Part shown: positions 16,907 to 24,740 of the stretch, one piece after another
Layout: every line of letters starts with the position of its first letter
Position numbering within the stretch: the first letter of the stretch is position 1
Source: JAGVPT01 sp964439265
GTDB taxonomy: Bacteria > Bacteroidota > Ignavibacteria > UBA10030 > UBA8401
Direction: 5' to 3'
DNA: 64,000 nucleotides
NCBI GenBank assembly: GCA_964439265.1
Contig: CAYTOA010000018.1
Coordinates: forward strand, 1 to 64,000
The notes under the pieces: generated by a model
Told to the model about the DNA's origin: nothing
Seen by the model: the letters and a program-made list of their open reading frames with translations, nothing else
Databases searched by the model: none
Program-made: the position numbers and the translations under genes

Positions 16907-17670
16907 GCGGTCGATTGCCAACTCCCGCTATTAATATTTTGCCGACGGTTGAAGACTTCGAAATTGCCTCAGCTCGCGCTGTCGGCCGACTCATAAAAGC
17001 AGCCGTTGGTGAACGGAGCCGTTGCCTGGTCGCGCTTTCGGGGGGAAATACGCCGCGAGGCATATACCGGCGATTGGGTGATTTGCTGACGTCACAATCC
17101 GTGGATCTAAGCAGGGTCCATCTTATCTTCGGCGACGAACGAATGGTGCCTCCCGATGATCCTGACAGCAACTATGGAATGGTCCGACACGAGCTTATTT
17201 CCCGCGTCGTGATCCCTCCTTCAAACGTACATCGAATGAAGGGCGAAATGAATCCGGAAGCTGCTGCGCTTGAGTACGAACAGGAACTAAAAAAGTTGTT
17301 TCTGTCGTTTGCCGATCGGTGTGATGTAATGCTGCTCGGTGTCGGCGAAGATGGGCATACCGCTTCGCTGTTTCCCGGGAGTCCGATTCTCCGCGAACAG
17401 CAGCGGATTGTTCGGAGCGAGTTTGTCACTGATCTAGGAAAGTGGCGTGTCACGCTCACGCTTCCGGTCATTAACCGTTCGAGAGCTGTGATGTTTCTTG
17501 AAGCTGGTGAACAGAAGGCCGCCATCATCAGTAATATCCTGGCGGCCGCTCAACCAAATGAAGAGCTTCCTGCATCCCTCGTTCATCCCGATCCGGGATC
17601 TCTCACGTGGATGCTCGATTCAAAAGCGGCATCCCTGCTGCCGTCACCGTTAGGTACTCGTGTTTCGTAA
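16891..17670 (+). CDS. pgl: 6-phosphogluconolactonase
   Basis: Hydrolyses 6-phosphogluconolactone to 6-phosphogluconate, between the reactions of Zwf and Gnd. It is 259 residues of the DevB/SOL type (glucosamine-6-phosphate isomerase fold). Landmarks: LVALSGGNTPRGIYRRL, the IFGDERMVPPDDPDSNYGM block and LLGVGEDGHTASLFPG, the last carrying the catalytic Asp and His. It overlaps the end of gnd and is followed after 67 nt by zwf, so the three genes of the oxidative branch are adjacent in the order gnd-pgl-zwf. Confidence 0.94.
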   Translation: MEKIVGGRLPTPAINILPTVEDFEIASARAVGRLIKAAVGERSRCLVALSGGNTPRGIYRRLGDLLTSQSVDLSRVHLIFGDERMVPPDDPDSNYGMVRHELISRVVIPPSNVHRMKGEMNPEAAALEYEQELKKLFLSFADRCDVMLLGVGEDGHTASLFPGSPILREQQRIVRSEFVTDLGKWRVTLTLPVINRSRAVMFLEAGEQKAAIISNILAAAQPNEELPASLVHPDPGSLTWMLDSKAASLLPSPLGTRVS

Positions 17671-17737
17671 AGATCGCAGCATGGCACGCCGAATTTCAAA
17701 ACATCTTGCAGGGATTAAGAGGAAGGGAAAGAGCAGA

Positions 17738-19273
17738 ATGAAAATAAACGACCAACTTGAGCCGACGGTCTTTGTCATTTTTGGCGGAGCCGGAGATCTG
17801 ACCTGGAGAAAGCTTGTTCCGGCACTGTTCGACCTTTCCCAGGACCGGAGCCTGCCCGATAAGTTTGCGATCATCGCCGTCGACCACATGAAATTCGGCG
17901 ATGTGGCTTTGCGCCGCCGGCTGCACGACGGCGTCAACCAGTTTTCCCGTTTCGGGAAGGCCCGCGCCGCTTCATGGAATCAGTTTGCTCAGCACATCGC
18001 TTATCAACAGGGCGATTTTAAGAAGCTCCAAACTTACACAGCGTTATCCGCTCGATGTGCCAACCTTGAAAAGGAATGGGGGACCAAGTGCCACCGCATC
18101 TATTATATGGCGACGCCTCCCAGCATGTTCGGCGAAATTCCAAAATATCTGGGAAAGGCCGGGTTGGCGCGCGACCACAAATGGGCAAGGATCGTCGTTG
18201 AGAAGCCGATCGGCTATGACCTCCAATCCGCGCGGACATTGAATGCCGTCCTCGCTGCTAATTTTGATGAATGCCAGATCTACCGCATCGACCATTACCT
18301 TGGAAAAGAAACGGTTCAGAATATATTGGCTTTTCGTTTTGCCAATCCTCTTTTCGAACCGATCTGGAATCAGCGGTATGTGGACAGCGTTACGATCACA
18401 GCGGTAGAAGATGTCGGTGTTGAGCATCGGGGAGGTTATTACGACCACGCCGGAGCCCTTCGAGACATGGTGCAGAATCACCTGATGCAGCTGCTCTGCC
18501 TTGTTGCGATGGAACCGATGGTCTCCTTCGAGGCCGACGAGATCCGCAACAAAAAAGTGGACGTTCTCCACGCTGTTCGTCCGATCCACCGGGACGCGGT
18601 TCATGAATGCGTCGCGCGCGGGCAGTACGGTCCGGGATGGGTTGGAGGGAAAAAGGTTTGCGGCTATCGCGAGGAGGATGGAGTGTCGCCCGATTCCCAG
18701 ACTGAGACATTCGTCGCGCTCAGATTGTTCATCGACAACTGGCGGTGGCAGGGCGTTCCCTTTTATCTCCGTACCGGAAAAAGGCTTACACGCCAGGCAT
18801 CCGAAATTTCGATCCAGTTTAAAGGAGTTCCGCACCAGTCGTTTCCTGCCGAGTCCACACTCGATTGGCAGTCGTCCCGGCTGGTTATGGCAATTCAGCC
18901 CGATGAAGGTATCGTCCTCCGCTTTCAGGCAAAACATCCGGGCGCAAAGATACATCTGCGCTCAGTGGAGATGCAATTCAATTACCACGACGCGTTCGCC
19001 GTCCGCTCGCCCGATGCGTACGAGACGCTGCTCTGGGACGTGATGAAGAACGACGCAACATTATTCATGCGCGCCGATCAGGTGGAAGCGGCCTGGCGGC
19101 TGCTAATGCCCGTACTCGAGGTCTGGTCGGAAGCTCCCCCCAGCGATTTTCCAAATTATGCCGCGGGGACATGGGGCCCGGAGGATGCTCAGGGCCTTCT
19201 CGCCGAAGGGCACAATTGGCCGCTGCCTACAAAACTGGCAGGCGGGCGCAAGAAAAGAGAAATGAGCCGGTAA
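17738..19273 (+). CDS. zwf: glucose-6-phosphate dehydrogenase
   Basis: Oxidises glucose 6-phosphate to the lactone, producing NADPH (or NADH). The ATG at 17738 follows GGAAGGGAAAG and gives 511 residues. The upstream extension to 17660 is unsupported. The dinucleotide motif reads FGGAGDLTWRKL, with Ala in place of the usual Ser of GASGDL. The active-site block RIDHYLGKETVQNI is intact, as are WARIVVEKPIG and FYLRTGKRL. It closes the gnd-pgl-zwf run. Together with GlgP and Pgm it would draw carbon from stored glucan. Confidence 0.95.
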   Translation: MKINDQLEPTVFVIFGGAGDLTWRKLVPALFDLSQDRSLPDKFAIIAVDHMKFGDVALRRRLHDGVNQFSRFGKARAASWNQFAQHIAYQQGDFKKLQTYTALSARCANLEKEWGTKCHRIYYMATPPSMFGEIPKYLGKAGLARDHKWARIVVEKPIGYDLQSARTLNAVLAANFDECQIYRIDHYLGKETVQNILAFRFANPLFEPIWNQRYVDSVTITAVEDVGVEHRGGYYDHAGALRDMVQNHLMQLLCLVAMEPMVSFEADEIRNKKVDVLHAVRPIHRDAVHECVARGQYGPGWVGGKKVCGYREEDGVSPDSQTETFVALRLFIDNWRWQGVPFYLRTGKRLTRQASEISIQFKGVPHQSFPAESTLDWQSSRLVMAIQPDEGIVLRFQAKHPGAKIHLRSVEMQFNYHDAFAVRSPDAYETLLWDVMKNDATLFMRADQVEAAWRLLMPVLEVWSEAPPSDFPNYAAGTWGPEDAQGLLAEGHNWPLPTKLAGGRKKREMSR

Positions 19274-19314
19274 TGCACGAGGCAGTATCTATAACACTAC
19301 GGTAGGACCAGGAG

Positions 19315-19833
19315 ATGAAATCAGTGAATCATATGATCAGATCATTCGTGCTTTGCGTTTTTCTCCTGCCAATGTCTCTCATGGCTCAGATAAGCACCGA
19401 TTTTTCTTCGACTGAATTTGAAATATATATATTGAAAAATCCTCTTGTCACAACCGCTCAGGCAATGAACGTACCGTTGAATAGTCTCGAGTTGTCTTCC
19501 CAGCCATTTCTATCAGCACGTGATATCAAAATCTATCGGTGGTCGGCACATGAGTTTGATCTGCAGAGCAGAGGAGACTCGGTCTTCCAGAAAATGAGTG
19601 TTGATCGGTACGCGCCTGGCGGAATTCCGTTTGTCGTGGTTGTGGGCAAGCAGCGCATTTATCTCGGCGCATTCTGGTGGACGTCCTCATCAAGTATTCC
19701 ACCATTGACGTACATTACTATGTCGACTCCCCATCCCTGTATCTCTCCCTGCCCGATATGCCGACAACCGGATTTGAGAAGCGATCAGAGAATTCATGAC
19801 GCATTATTTGATGCCGGAGTTCTGGTTCAATGA
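19315..19833 (+). CDS. secreted hypothetical protein with probable frameshift near its end
   Basis: The N-terminus has a signal peptide (IRSFVLCVFLLPMSLMAQ), so the product is exported. The body up to GGIPFVVVVGKQRIYLGAFW reads as a normal small beta-rich protein that I do not recognise. From about 19680 the frame turns Pro/Cys/Ser-rich (PHPCISPCPICRQP), typical of an out-of-frame reading. The frame one base back reads DVLIKYSTIDVHYYVDSPS and on to a TGA at 19797-19799, which looks far more like protein. I infer a one-base deletion near 19665-19700, either real decay or a sequence error. ACCAGGAG precedes the start. Confidence 0.6.
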   Translation: MKSVNHMIRSFVLCVFLLPMSLMAQISTDFSSTEFEIYILKNPLVTTAQAMNVPLNSLELSSQPFLSARDIKIYRWSAHEFDLQSRGDSVFQKMSVDRYAPGGIPFVVVVGKQRIYLGAFWWTSSSSIPPLTYITMSTPHPCISPCPICRQPDLRSDQRIHDALFDAGVLVQ

Positions 19834-19888
19834 TGGCTGTATGGCTCCCGGCAGGTCGAGCCCGAGGTTGCACGTAGCACAGGTACTA

Positions 19889-20143
19889 AAAGTATCTCAA
19901 AAATGCTTTCGATGTAGAATGAATTGGTAAATGTCATGCTGTTCGTAGCGAATGCCGAAGGCAGCCCCTCGGGAGCATCCACGACACTAAAGCCTTGGAG
20001 GTTCAAGGTATGTCATTGTCATGGATTCTTCACCCCATCTGAAAAACGACGGTCGACGACTCGACTCGTCGAGGGTTCAGAATGACAATGATCTGTCAGT
20101 GTTCCTTCAGAAGGACATGATCAAGCATTTTTGAACTGGCTTC
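19889..20143. repeat. MITE-like intergenic repeat, copy 1
   Basis: A repeat shared with 51291-51458. Left end ATCTCAAAAATG, right end CATTTTTGAACTGGCTTC, with TA at both outer edges. Inside are TGTAGAATG, TGTCATGCTG, GCATCCAC and GTCATGGATTCTTCAC blocks, and TTCAGAATGACA near the end. This copy is longer, with an added segment holding GGTCGACGACTCGACTCGT (also found near 52991). No coding capacity. The TIR-plus-TA pattern suggests a non-autonomous element of the IS630/mariner type (inference). Confidence 0.65.
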
Positions 20144-20170
20144 TAAGAACTTTTCGTATACGGATGTAAA

Positions 20171-22717
20171 GTGCGGCAAACGAATCGGATTTCCCCAGAG
20201 GATATTCACATTCAACCCTCAATAAAAATACCGCGATCGGATTCATCTCAATCGAAGCCTGCAAACATCAAACCATCTGACTTAGGATCTGCATCGGTTC
20301 CCGACGCTCTCGCAGCGCTCGGTGTGAATGCCGATAGCGGTCTTACGCCCGCTGAAGTCGAAATACGCCGCGTCCAAAACGGATTTAATGAGGTGACCGA
20401 GAAAAAAAAGCATCAGGCACTTGTCTTTCTGAGCAAGTTCTGGGGACTTTCAGCATGGATGCTCGAACTGATCATGGTAATCTCTATCGTGACGGGCAAG
20501 GTTACCGATCTTATTGTCGTGGGAGCGCTCCTCGTGATCAATGCTGTGGTGAGTTTTGTGCAGGAGCACCGTGCGGCCGGCGTTGTTGACGCGTTGCGTC
20601 GCCGGCTGCGAGTTAGTGCGCGTGTCTTGCGTGAATCGAAATGGCAGCTCGTTCCCGCCCGCGAATTGGTTCCCGGCGACATCGTCAGAGTTCGGCCAGG
20701 CGACATCATTCCGGCTGATGTGAAGATTATTACCGGAAACCTGATCGTAGACCAATCGGCGCTCACCGGCGAATCGAAGGACGCTGACAAAGGGCCCGCT
20801 GAAGTGCTCTCATCGGGTTCGGTCATCCGCAGTGGAGAAGGAAACGGCGTGGTCATGCTTACAGGCGCGAAAACTTATTTTGGCCGAACCACGGAGCTTG
20901 TTCAGCTTGCGCAGCCTAAACTGCACATCGATGCAGTGGTCGCGAAGATCGTCCGCTGGCTTTTTCTCGTCGTCGGAACTCTGCTGAGCGCCGTCGTCAT
21001 CATCTCTCTCATACGCGGCACGCCTCTTCTTGAGATGGTGCCGCTCATTCTCATCCTGTTTATGAGCGCCATTCCACTCTCGCTCCCCGTGATGTTCACC
21101 GTGAGCATGGCCGTCGGGTCGAAGGAGTTAGCGAAGCTGGGCGTGCTGGTTACCCGGCTCAGTGCGGCCGAAGATGCCGCAACAATGGACGTTCTTTGCG
21201 TCGACAAAACGGGAACGATCACGATGAACCAATTGGCAGTCACCAGTGTGATCCCCATGGAGGGAATGTCGGAAGCTGAGGTTTTGTTTGCCGGCGCGCT
21301 TGCGTCGCAGGAAGCAAACCAGGATCCGATTGACCTCGCGTTTCTCGCGGCCGCGAAAGAACGGCATGCTTTCGAAGGCAGACCCAAAGTCACACCAGTT
21401 TCGTTCGCCCCTTTTGATGCGAAGAATCGCCGCACTGAAGCTGTCGTCTTGCAGGATGGACAGAAGCTGCGAGTAATAAAAGGAGCGGTGGACACGGTGG
21501 CGCAGGCGTGCGGACTTGACGCGGCGGCGATCACTCTACTGGAAGCACGGGTCAGTGAATCGGCGCTTAAAGGATACCGGACGCTGGCTACGGCGCGCGG
21601 CGCCGAAACGGGCGCACTTACCCTGGTTGGATTAGTAACGATGTATGATCCTCCGCGGCCGGATGCCAAGCAGCTCATTGCTGAACTCCGTGACCTGGGC
21701 GTTGCAGTAAAAATGCTTACAGGCGACGCGCTTCCGGTCGCCAGCGAGATCGCCCGCGGCGTTGGGTTGGAGAACATCAGACGTGTGGCAGATTTGAAAG
21801 CGGCGAGCGCTCAAACGGGAAATAAGGAATTTGATCTTCTGGCTGGAGCCGATGGATTCGCCGAAGTCTATCCTGAGGACAAGTATATTGTCGTGAAACA
21901 TCTTCAAGCCGCCGGCCACGTGACCGGAATGACGGGCGACGGCGTCAACGATGCCCCCGCACTTCGTCAGGCTGAAGTCGGCATTGCAGTCAGTACCGCG
22001 ACCGATGTCGCCAAGGGGGCCGCGAGCGTTGTCCTTACCGAACCCGGCCTGACGAACATCGTGGCGTTGGTCCAGCATGGGCGAACGATCTACCAGCGCA
22101 TCCTGACGTACATCATCAACAAGATCAGCCGGACGATCTTGAAGACCGCTTTTGTGGCGATCGCCTTTGTCATCACCGGCCGATTCGTCATGTCCGCATT
22201 TGCCATGCTGCTTTTAGTTTTCATCACCGATTTTGCAAAAATTTCTCTGGCCACCGACCACGTTCGTCCTTCAAAGAAACCGGAGACATGGAATATAGGC
22301 CGGCTTATCAACTGCTCTGTGGTGCTGGGCGTATTGATGGTCGGAGAAGCGCTCATTCTCTTGTTGCTGGTCTGGTCGCGATTCGGACTGGCAGCCAACG
22401 ACAATCTCCTCTATACATTCAGTTTCCTTACTCTCCTCTATTTCGCCGCTTTTTCCATCGTGTCCGCGCGTGAACGCCGCTGGTTCTGGGCTACGATGCC
22501 CAGCAAGACTGTTATTGCAGCTGTGCTGGCGGAAGTGCTTCTCGGTACTGGTGTGACATACGCCGGCTTTTCAGGACTTGTTCCCTTGCCGTGGTGGCAG
22601 ACTCTTTCCCTATTCGGCTGCGTGATGGTTTCCTGCCTGGTAGTTAACGACGCAGTGAAGGTAGCCATGGTCAGATGGTACGTTTCCAACGCCTCTCCTC
22701 GTACAAGTCCATCCTAA
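20171..22717 (+). CDS. plasma-membrane proton-efflux P-type ATPase
   Basis: Type IIIA P-type ATPase, expected to pump H+ out of the cell at the cost of ATP. It is 848 residues and starts with GTG at 20171, an in-frame TAA being just upstream. The N-terminal cation-transporter domain (residues about 40-110) is followed by membrane spans, the actuator loop DQSALTGESKDADKG, the phosphorylation site DKTGTIT (Asp near residue 345), the hinge block MTGDGVNDAPALRQAEVGIAV and further spans to the C-terminus. It follows the acetate-producing module and may protect the cell from acid made there (inference). A MITE-like repeat separates it from the genes upstream. Confidence 0.92.
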   Translation: MRQTNRISPEDIHIQPSIKIPRSDSSQSKPANIKPSDLGSASVPDALAALGVNADSGLTPAEVEIRRVQNGFNEVTEKKKHQALVFLSKFWGLSAWMLELIMVISIVTGKVTDLIVVGALLVINAVVSFVQEHRAAGVVDALRRRLRVSARVLRESKWQLVPARELVPGDIVRVRPGDIIPADVKIITGNLIVDQSALTGESKDADKGPAEVLSSGSVIRSGEGNGVVMLTGAKTYFGRTTELVQLAQPKLHIDAVVAKIVRWLFLVVGTLLSAVVIISLIRGTPLLEMVPLILILFMSAIPLSLPVMFTVSMAVGSKELAKLGVLVTRLSAAEDAATMDVLCVDKTGTITMNQLAVTSVIPMEGMSEAEVLFAGALASQEANQDPIDLAFLAAAKERHAFEGRPKVTPVSFAPFDAKNRRTEAVVLQDGQKLRVIKGAVDTVAQACGLDAAAITLLEARVSESALKGYRTLATARGAETGALTLVGLVTMYDPPRPDAKQLIAELRDLGVAVKMLTGDALPVASEIARGVGLENIRRVADLKAASAQTGNKEFDLLAGADGFAEVYPEDKYIVVKHLQAAGHVTGMTGDGVNDAPALRQAEVGIAVSTATDVAKGAASVVLTEPGLTNIVALVQHGRTIYQRILTYIINKISRTILKTAFVAIAFVITGRFVMSAFAMLLLVFITDFAKISLATDHVRPSKKPETWNIGRLINCSVVLGVLMVGEALILLLLVWSRFGLAANDNLLYTFSFLTLLYFAAFSIVSARERRWFWATMPSKTVIAAVLAEVLLGTGVTYAGFSGLVPLPWWQTLSLFGCVMVSCLVVNDAVKVAMVRWYVSNASPRTSPS

Positions 22718-22744
22718 AAAGCAGCCGCAAAATGCCGGGATTCT

Positions 22745-22766
22745 GCGGAGCGGTCGCTTCCGCTTT
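22745..22766 (+). terminator. possible terminator hairpin after the H+-ATPase
   Basis: GCGGA at 22745-22749 pairs with TCCGC at 22759-22763, with an inner AGCG/CGCT extension, and is followed by TTTGACC. The T run is short, so termination strength is uncertain. Confidence 0.4.
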
Positions 22767-22784
22767 GACCTCTCGCGCGATATG

Positions 22785-22819
22785 GGATTAACTACTCTTT
22801 CATCCCTTTGGGTGATTTC
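22785..22819 (+). promoter_or_regulatory. repeated upstream element, copy B
   Basis: Near-consensus copy: GGATTAAC at 22785-22792, TCTTTCATCC ending at 22805, CTTTGGGTG, then a GATTTC right end. The core TTTCATCC starts 190 nt before the GTG of the outer-membrane barrel gene. Confidence 0.65.
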
Positions 22820-22987
22820 TAACTGCCGGTTAATTCGATAGCTTTTATCAAGTTTAAATGATGATGTGATGGGTTTCGACAAACATCGTCATCGCTGGCC
22901 GATGAAATTCCTTGAGTTAAGTATTTCTTACTGCTCGAGTATCGAAGGCGCATCGGATTTTCACCGACTGATATCGAGGAGAAGCGC

Positions 22988-23527
22988 GTGCCATCTCGTT
23001 CACCATTGACTTTGATTCTATTGGTTATGTCTGCTGTGACGGCGGCAGCTCAGACCGGCGTTGAAGTAGGCCCTCAAGTTGGTTTCTACAGAGCACAAGA
23101 CGCTGATCGCGCGAGAGGAATGGGAGGGGTTGCAATGCGGCTCAGATTTTCTGAAGTGTTCGGCTTTGAAGGGTCGATCAATTACAGGGAAGAAGTTTAC
23201 AGCGACGGCATGGTGGATGTGAAGAGTTGGCCTGTCATGGTAACGGCACTGCTCTATCCGATTCCCATCGTCTACGGAGCTCTCGGTGCGGGATGGTACA
23301 ACAGCTCCATCGATTATAGTTTCACTCCTGTGATTGTCAGCGAAACAAAAGAGCAGTTCGGATGGCATTTCGGCGGCGGTTTGGAACTGCCTCTCGACTC
23401 AGTCACAAAGCTCGTCGGAGATATCAGGTACGTTTTCCTGAATTACAATTTTAAGAGTTTTCCCGGGAGCAACGGCGTCAACAGCGATTTCTACGTCGTG
23501 TCGGGGGGGATCCTGTTTAGCTTTTGA
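22988..23527 (+). CDS. outer-membrane beta-barrel protein
   Basis: A 179-residue exported protein. Signal peptide of about 21 residues (LTLILLVMSAVTAAAQ). The mature part alternates hydrophobic and polar residues as in small OmpA/OmpX-like barrels: VEVGPQVGFYRAQ, AMRLRFSEVFGFEGSINYRE, YGALGAGWYNSSIDYSF, WHFGGGLELPL, GGILFSF ending in an aromatic residue as barrel proteins do. GAGGAG precedes a GTG start. It carries repeated element copy B 190 nt upstream, alone with a long leader. The function is unknown, probably structural or adhesive at the envelope. Confidence 0.75.
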   Translation: MPSRSPLTLILLVMSAVTAAAQTGVEVGPQVGFYRAQDADRARGMGGVAMRLRFSEVFGFEGSINYREEVYSDGMVDVKSWPVMVTALLYPIPIVYGALGAGWYNSSIDYSFTPVIVSETKEQFGWHFGGGLELPLDSVTKLVGDIRYVFLNYNFKSFPGSNGVNSDFYVVSGGILFSF

Positions 23528-23700
23528 AGGAACGAGTTGTCATGAGACAAGAGATTCTTGGAACTCTTTAAGACGGCAGCGAGCGTTGCGCAGGCACTGC
23601 TGGCGAAAATGATCAAATGGAAGCCTTCTTCGTTACAAAAATAATTCTGGTTGTTATAGAAGTTTTACGCATCACGTTCACATCATAAAAAGGAGCAACA

Positions 23701-24135
23701 ATGAAAGCACAAAGAGCTTTTGGACTTATCGCCATGATGTTCATTTTGGTCTTCTCTGCTAACGCCGAGGGAAAAGATGGACTTCAGAAATATTTCAACG
23801 ATGCTGCGACCAAAGTGAAAGCAGCAAACACCCCGTCCGAGAAACGCGCCATCCTCAACGAGTCATTTCAAACAATGTCGAAAGCGTTGAATATGCTTCA
23901 AACCTCGCCGTTGCTTTCGAAGGATGATCGTGCCGGCCTTGATCATTTTAAAGCTGCGCTGCAGGAGAAGCAAGACGAACTTTCCGGCACCAACGGTTAT
24001 GTGCGTGTGGCGGACGGACAACTCAATGATTTCTCCAACTATGTTGTTCAGGATATGGAACAGGCTGACCAGGTCGTAACGATCAGTGTCGTCACCTTGC
24101 TTTTGATCATCATCCTGATTGTGCTCATCGTTTAG
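23701..24135 (+). CDS. small exported membrane protein, duplicate 1
   Basis: A 144-residue protein with an N-terminal signal sequence (GLIAMMFILVFSANA), a charged helical middle (KYFNDAATKVKAANTPSEKR, LDHFKAALQEKQDEL) and a C-terminal membrane span (VVTISVVTLLLIIILIVLIV). The topology would be a periplasmic helical domain anchored by its C-terminus. Family not recognised. The gene immediately downstream encodes a close paralogue of the same length, and AAAAAGGAGCAACA stands before both starts in similar form. I cannot assign a function. Confidence 0.7.
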   Translation: MKAQRAFGLIAMMFILVFSANAEGKDGLQKYFNDAATKVKAANTPSEKRAILNESFQTMSKALNMLQTSPLLSKDDRAGLDHFKAALQEKQDELSGTNGYVRVADGQLNDFSNYVVQDMEQADQVVTISVVTLLLIIILIVLIV

Positions 24136-24268
24136 TCGTCGGGGAAGCAGCTTTCTCCGCCGATTCCGGTTTCGCTTGACTGTTCAGTTCAGAATGTCTT
24201 GTCAATAAATAAAACACGGTTGTTGCAGAAGCTTCAGAAGTCACATTTATCTTAGATAAGGAACAACA

Positions 24269-24706
24269 ATGAAATCACGAAGAGCAATCGGATTTATCGT
24301 CATGATGTTCGTTCTGACCCTCTCCGCCAATGCCGGGGGAAAAGACGGACTTCAAAAATACTTTAATGATGCGGCGGCGAAAGTAAAAGCCACGAACAGC
24401 CCGTCCGAGAAGCGTGCAATCCTCACTGAGTCTTTTCAAGCCATGGCGAAAGCTTTGAACATAGTTCAGCATTCACCGTTGATTTCGAAAGATGATCGTG
24501 CAGGGTTGGATCATTTCAAATCCGCGCTGCAGGAAAAGCAAGACGAACTTGCCGGCAGCAACGGTTACGTTCGCGTGGCAGACGAACGCCTCAATGATTT
24601 CTCCAGCTACGTCGTTCAGGATATGGAGCAGGCTGACCAGGTCATAACGATCAGTGTTGTCACATTGCTTCTGATCTTGCTCGTGGTTGTGCTTATAGCC
24701 AGGTAA
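24269..24706 (+). CDS. small exported membrane protein, duplicate 2
   Basis: A 145-residue tandem paralogue of the preceding gene: signal sequence GFIVMMFVLTLSANA, the shared stretch GKDGLQKYFNDAAAKVKA, the SPSEKRAIL block and a C-terminal span VVTLLLILLVVVLIAR. Most positions are identical to copy 1. The leader before the start is duplicated too: GGTTGTTGCAGAAG here matches GGTTGTTATAGAAG before copy 1, each followed by TCAC and a purine-rich RBS. So the event copied promoter or leader and gene together, and each copy may be expressed separately. Confidence 0.7.
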   Translation: MKSRRAIGFIVMMFVLTLSANAGGKDGLQKYFNDAAAKVKATNSPSEKRAILTESFQAMAKALNIVQHSPLISKDDRAGLDHFKSALQEKQDELAGSNGYVRVADERLNDFSSYVVQDMEQADQVITISVVTLLLILLVVVLIAR

Positions 24707-24740
24707 TTTCTTCAAAACGTGAAGCTTTCGGGAGTCCGGA

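Noticed and set aside
18044..18955. Antisense frame of about 300 codons within zwf
   Set aside because: Shadow frame; the sense strand encodes glucose-6-phosphate dehydrogenase with its active-site block.
20902..21777. Antisense frame within the H+-ATPase gene
   Set aside because: Ser/Ala/Thr-rich shadow of the sense gene, without a recognisable fold.
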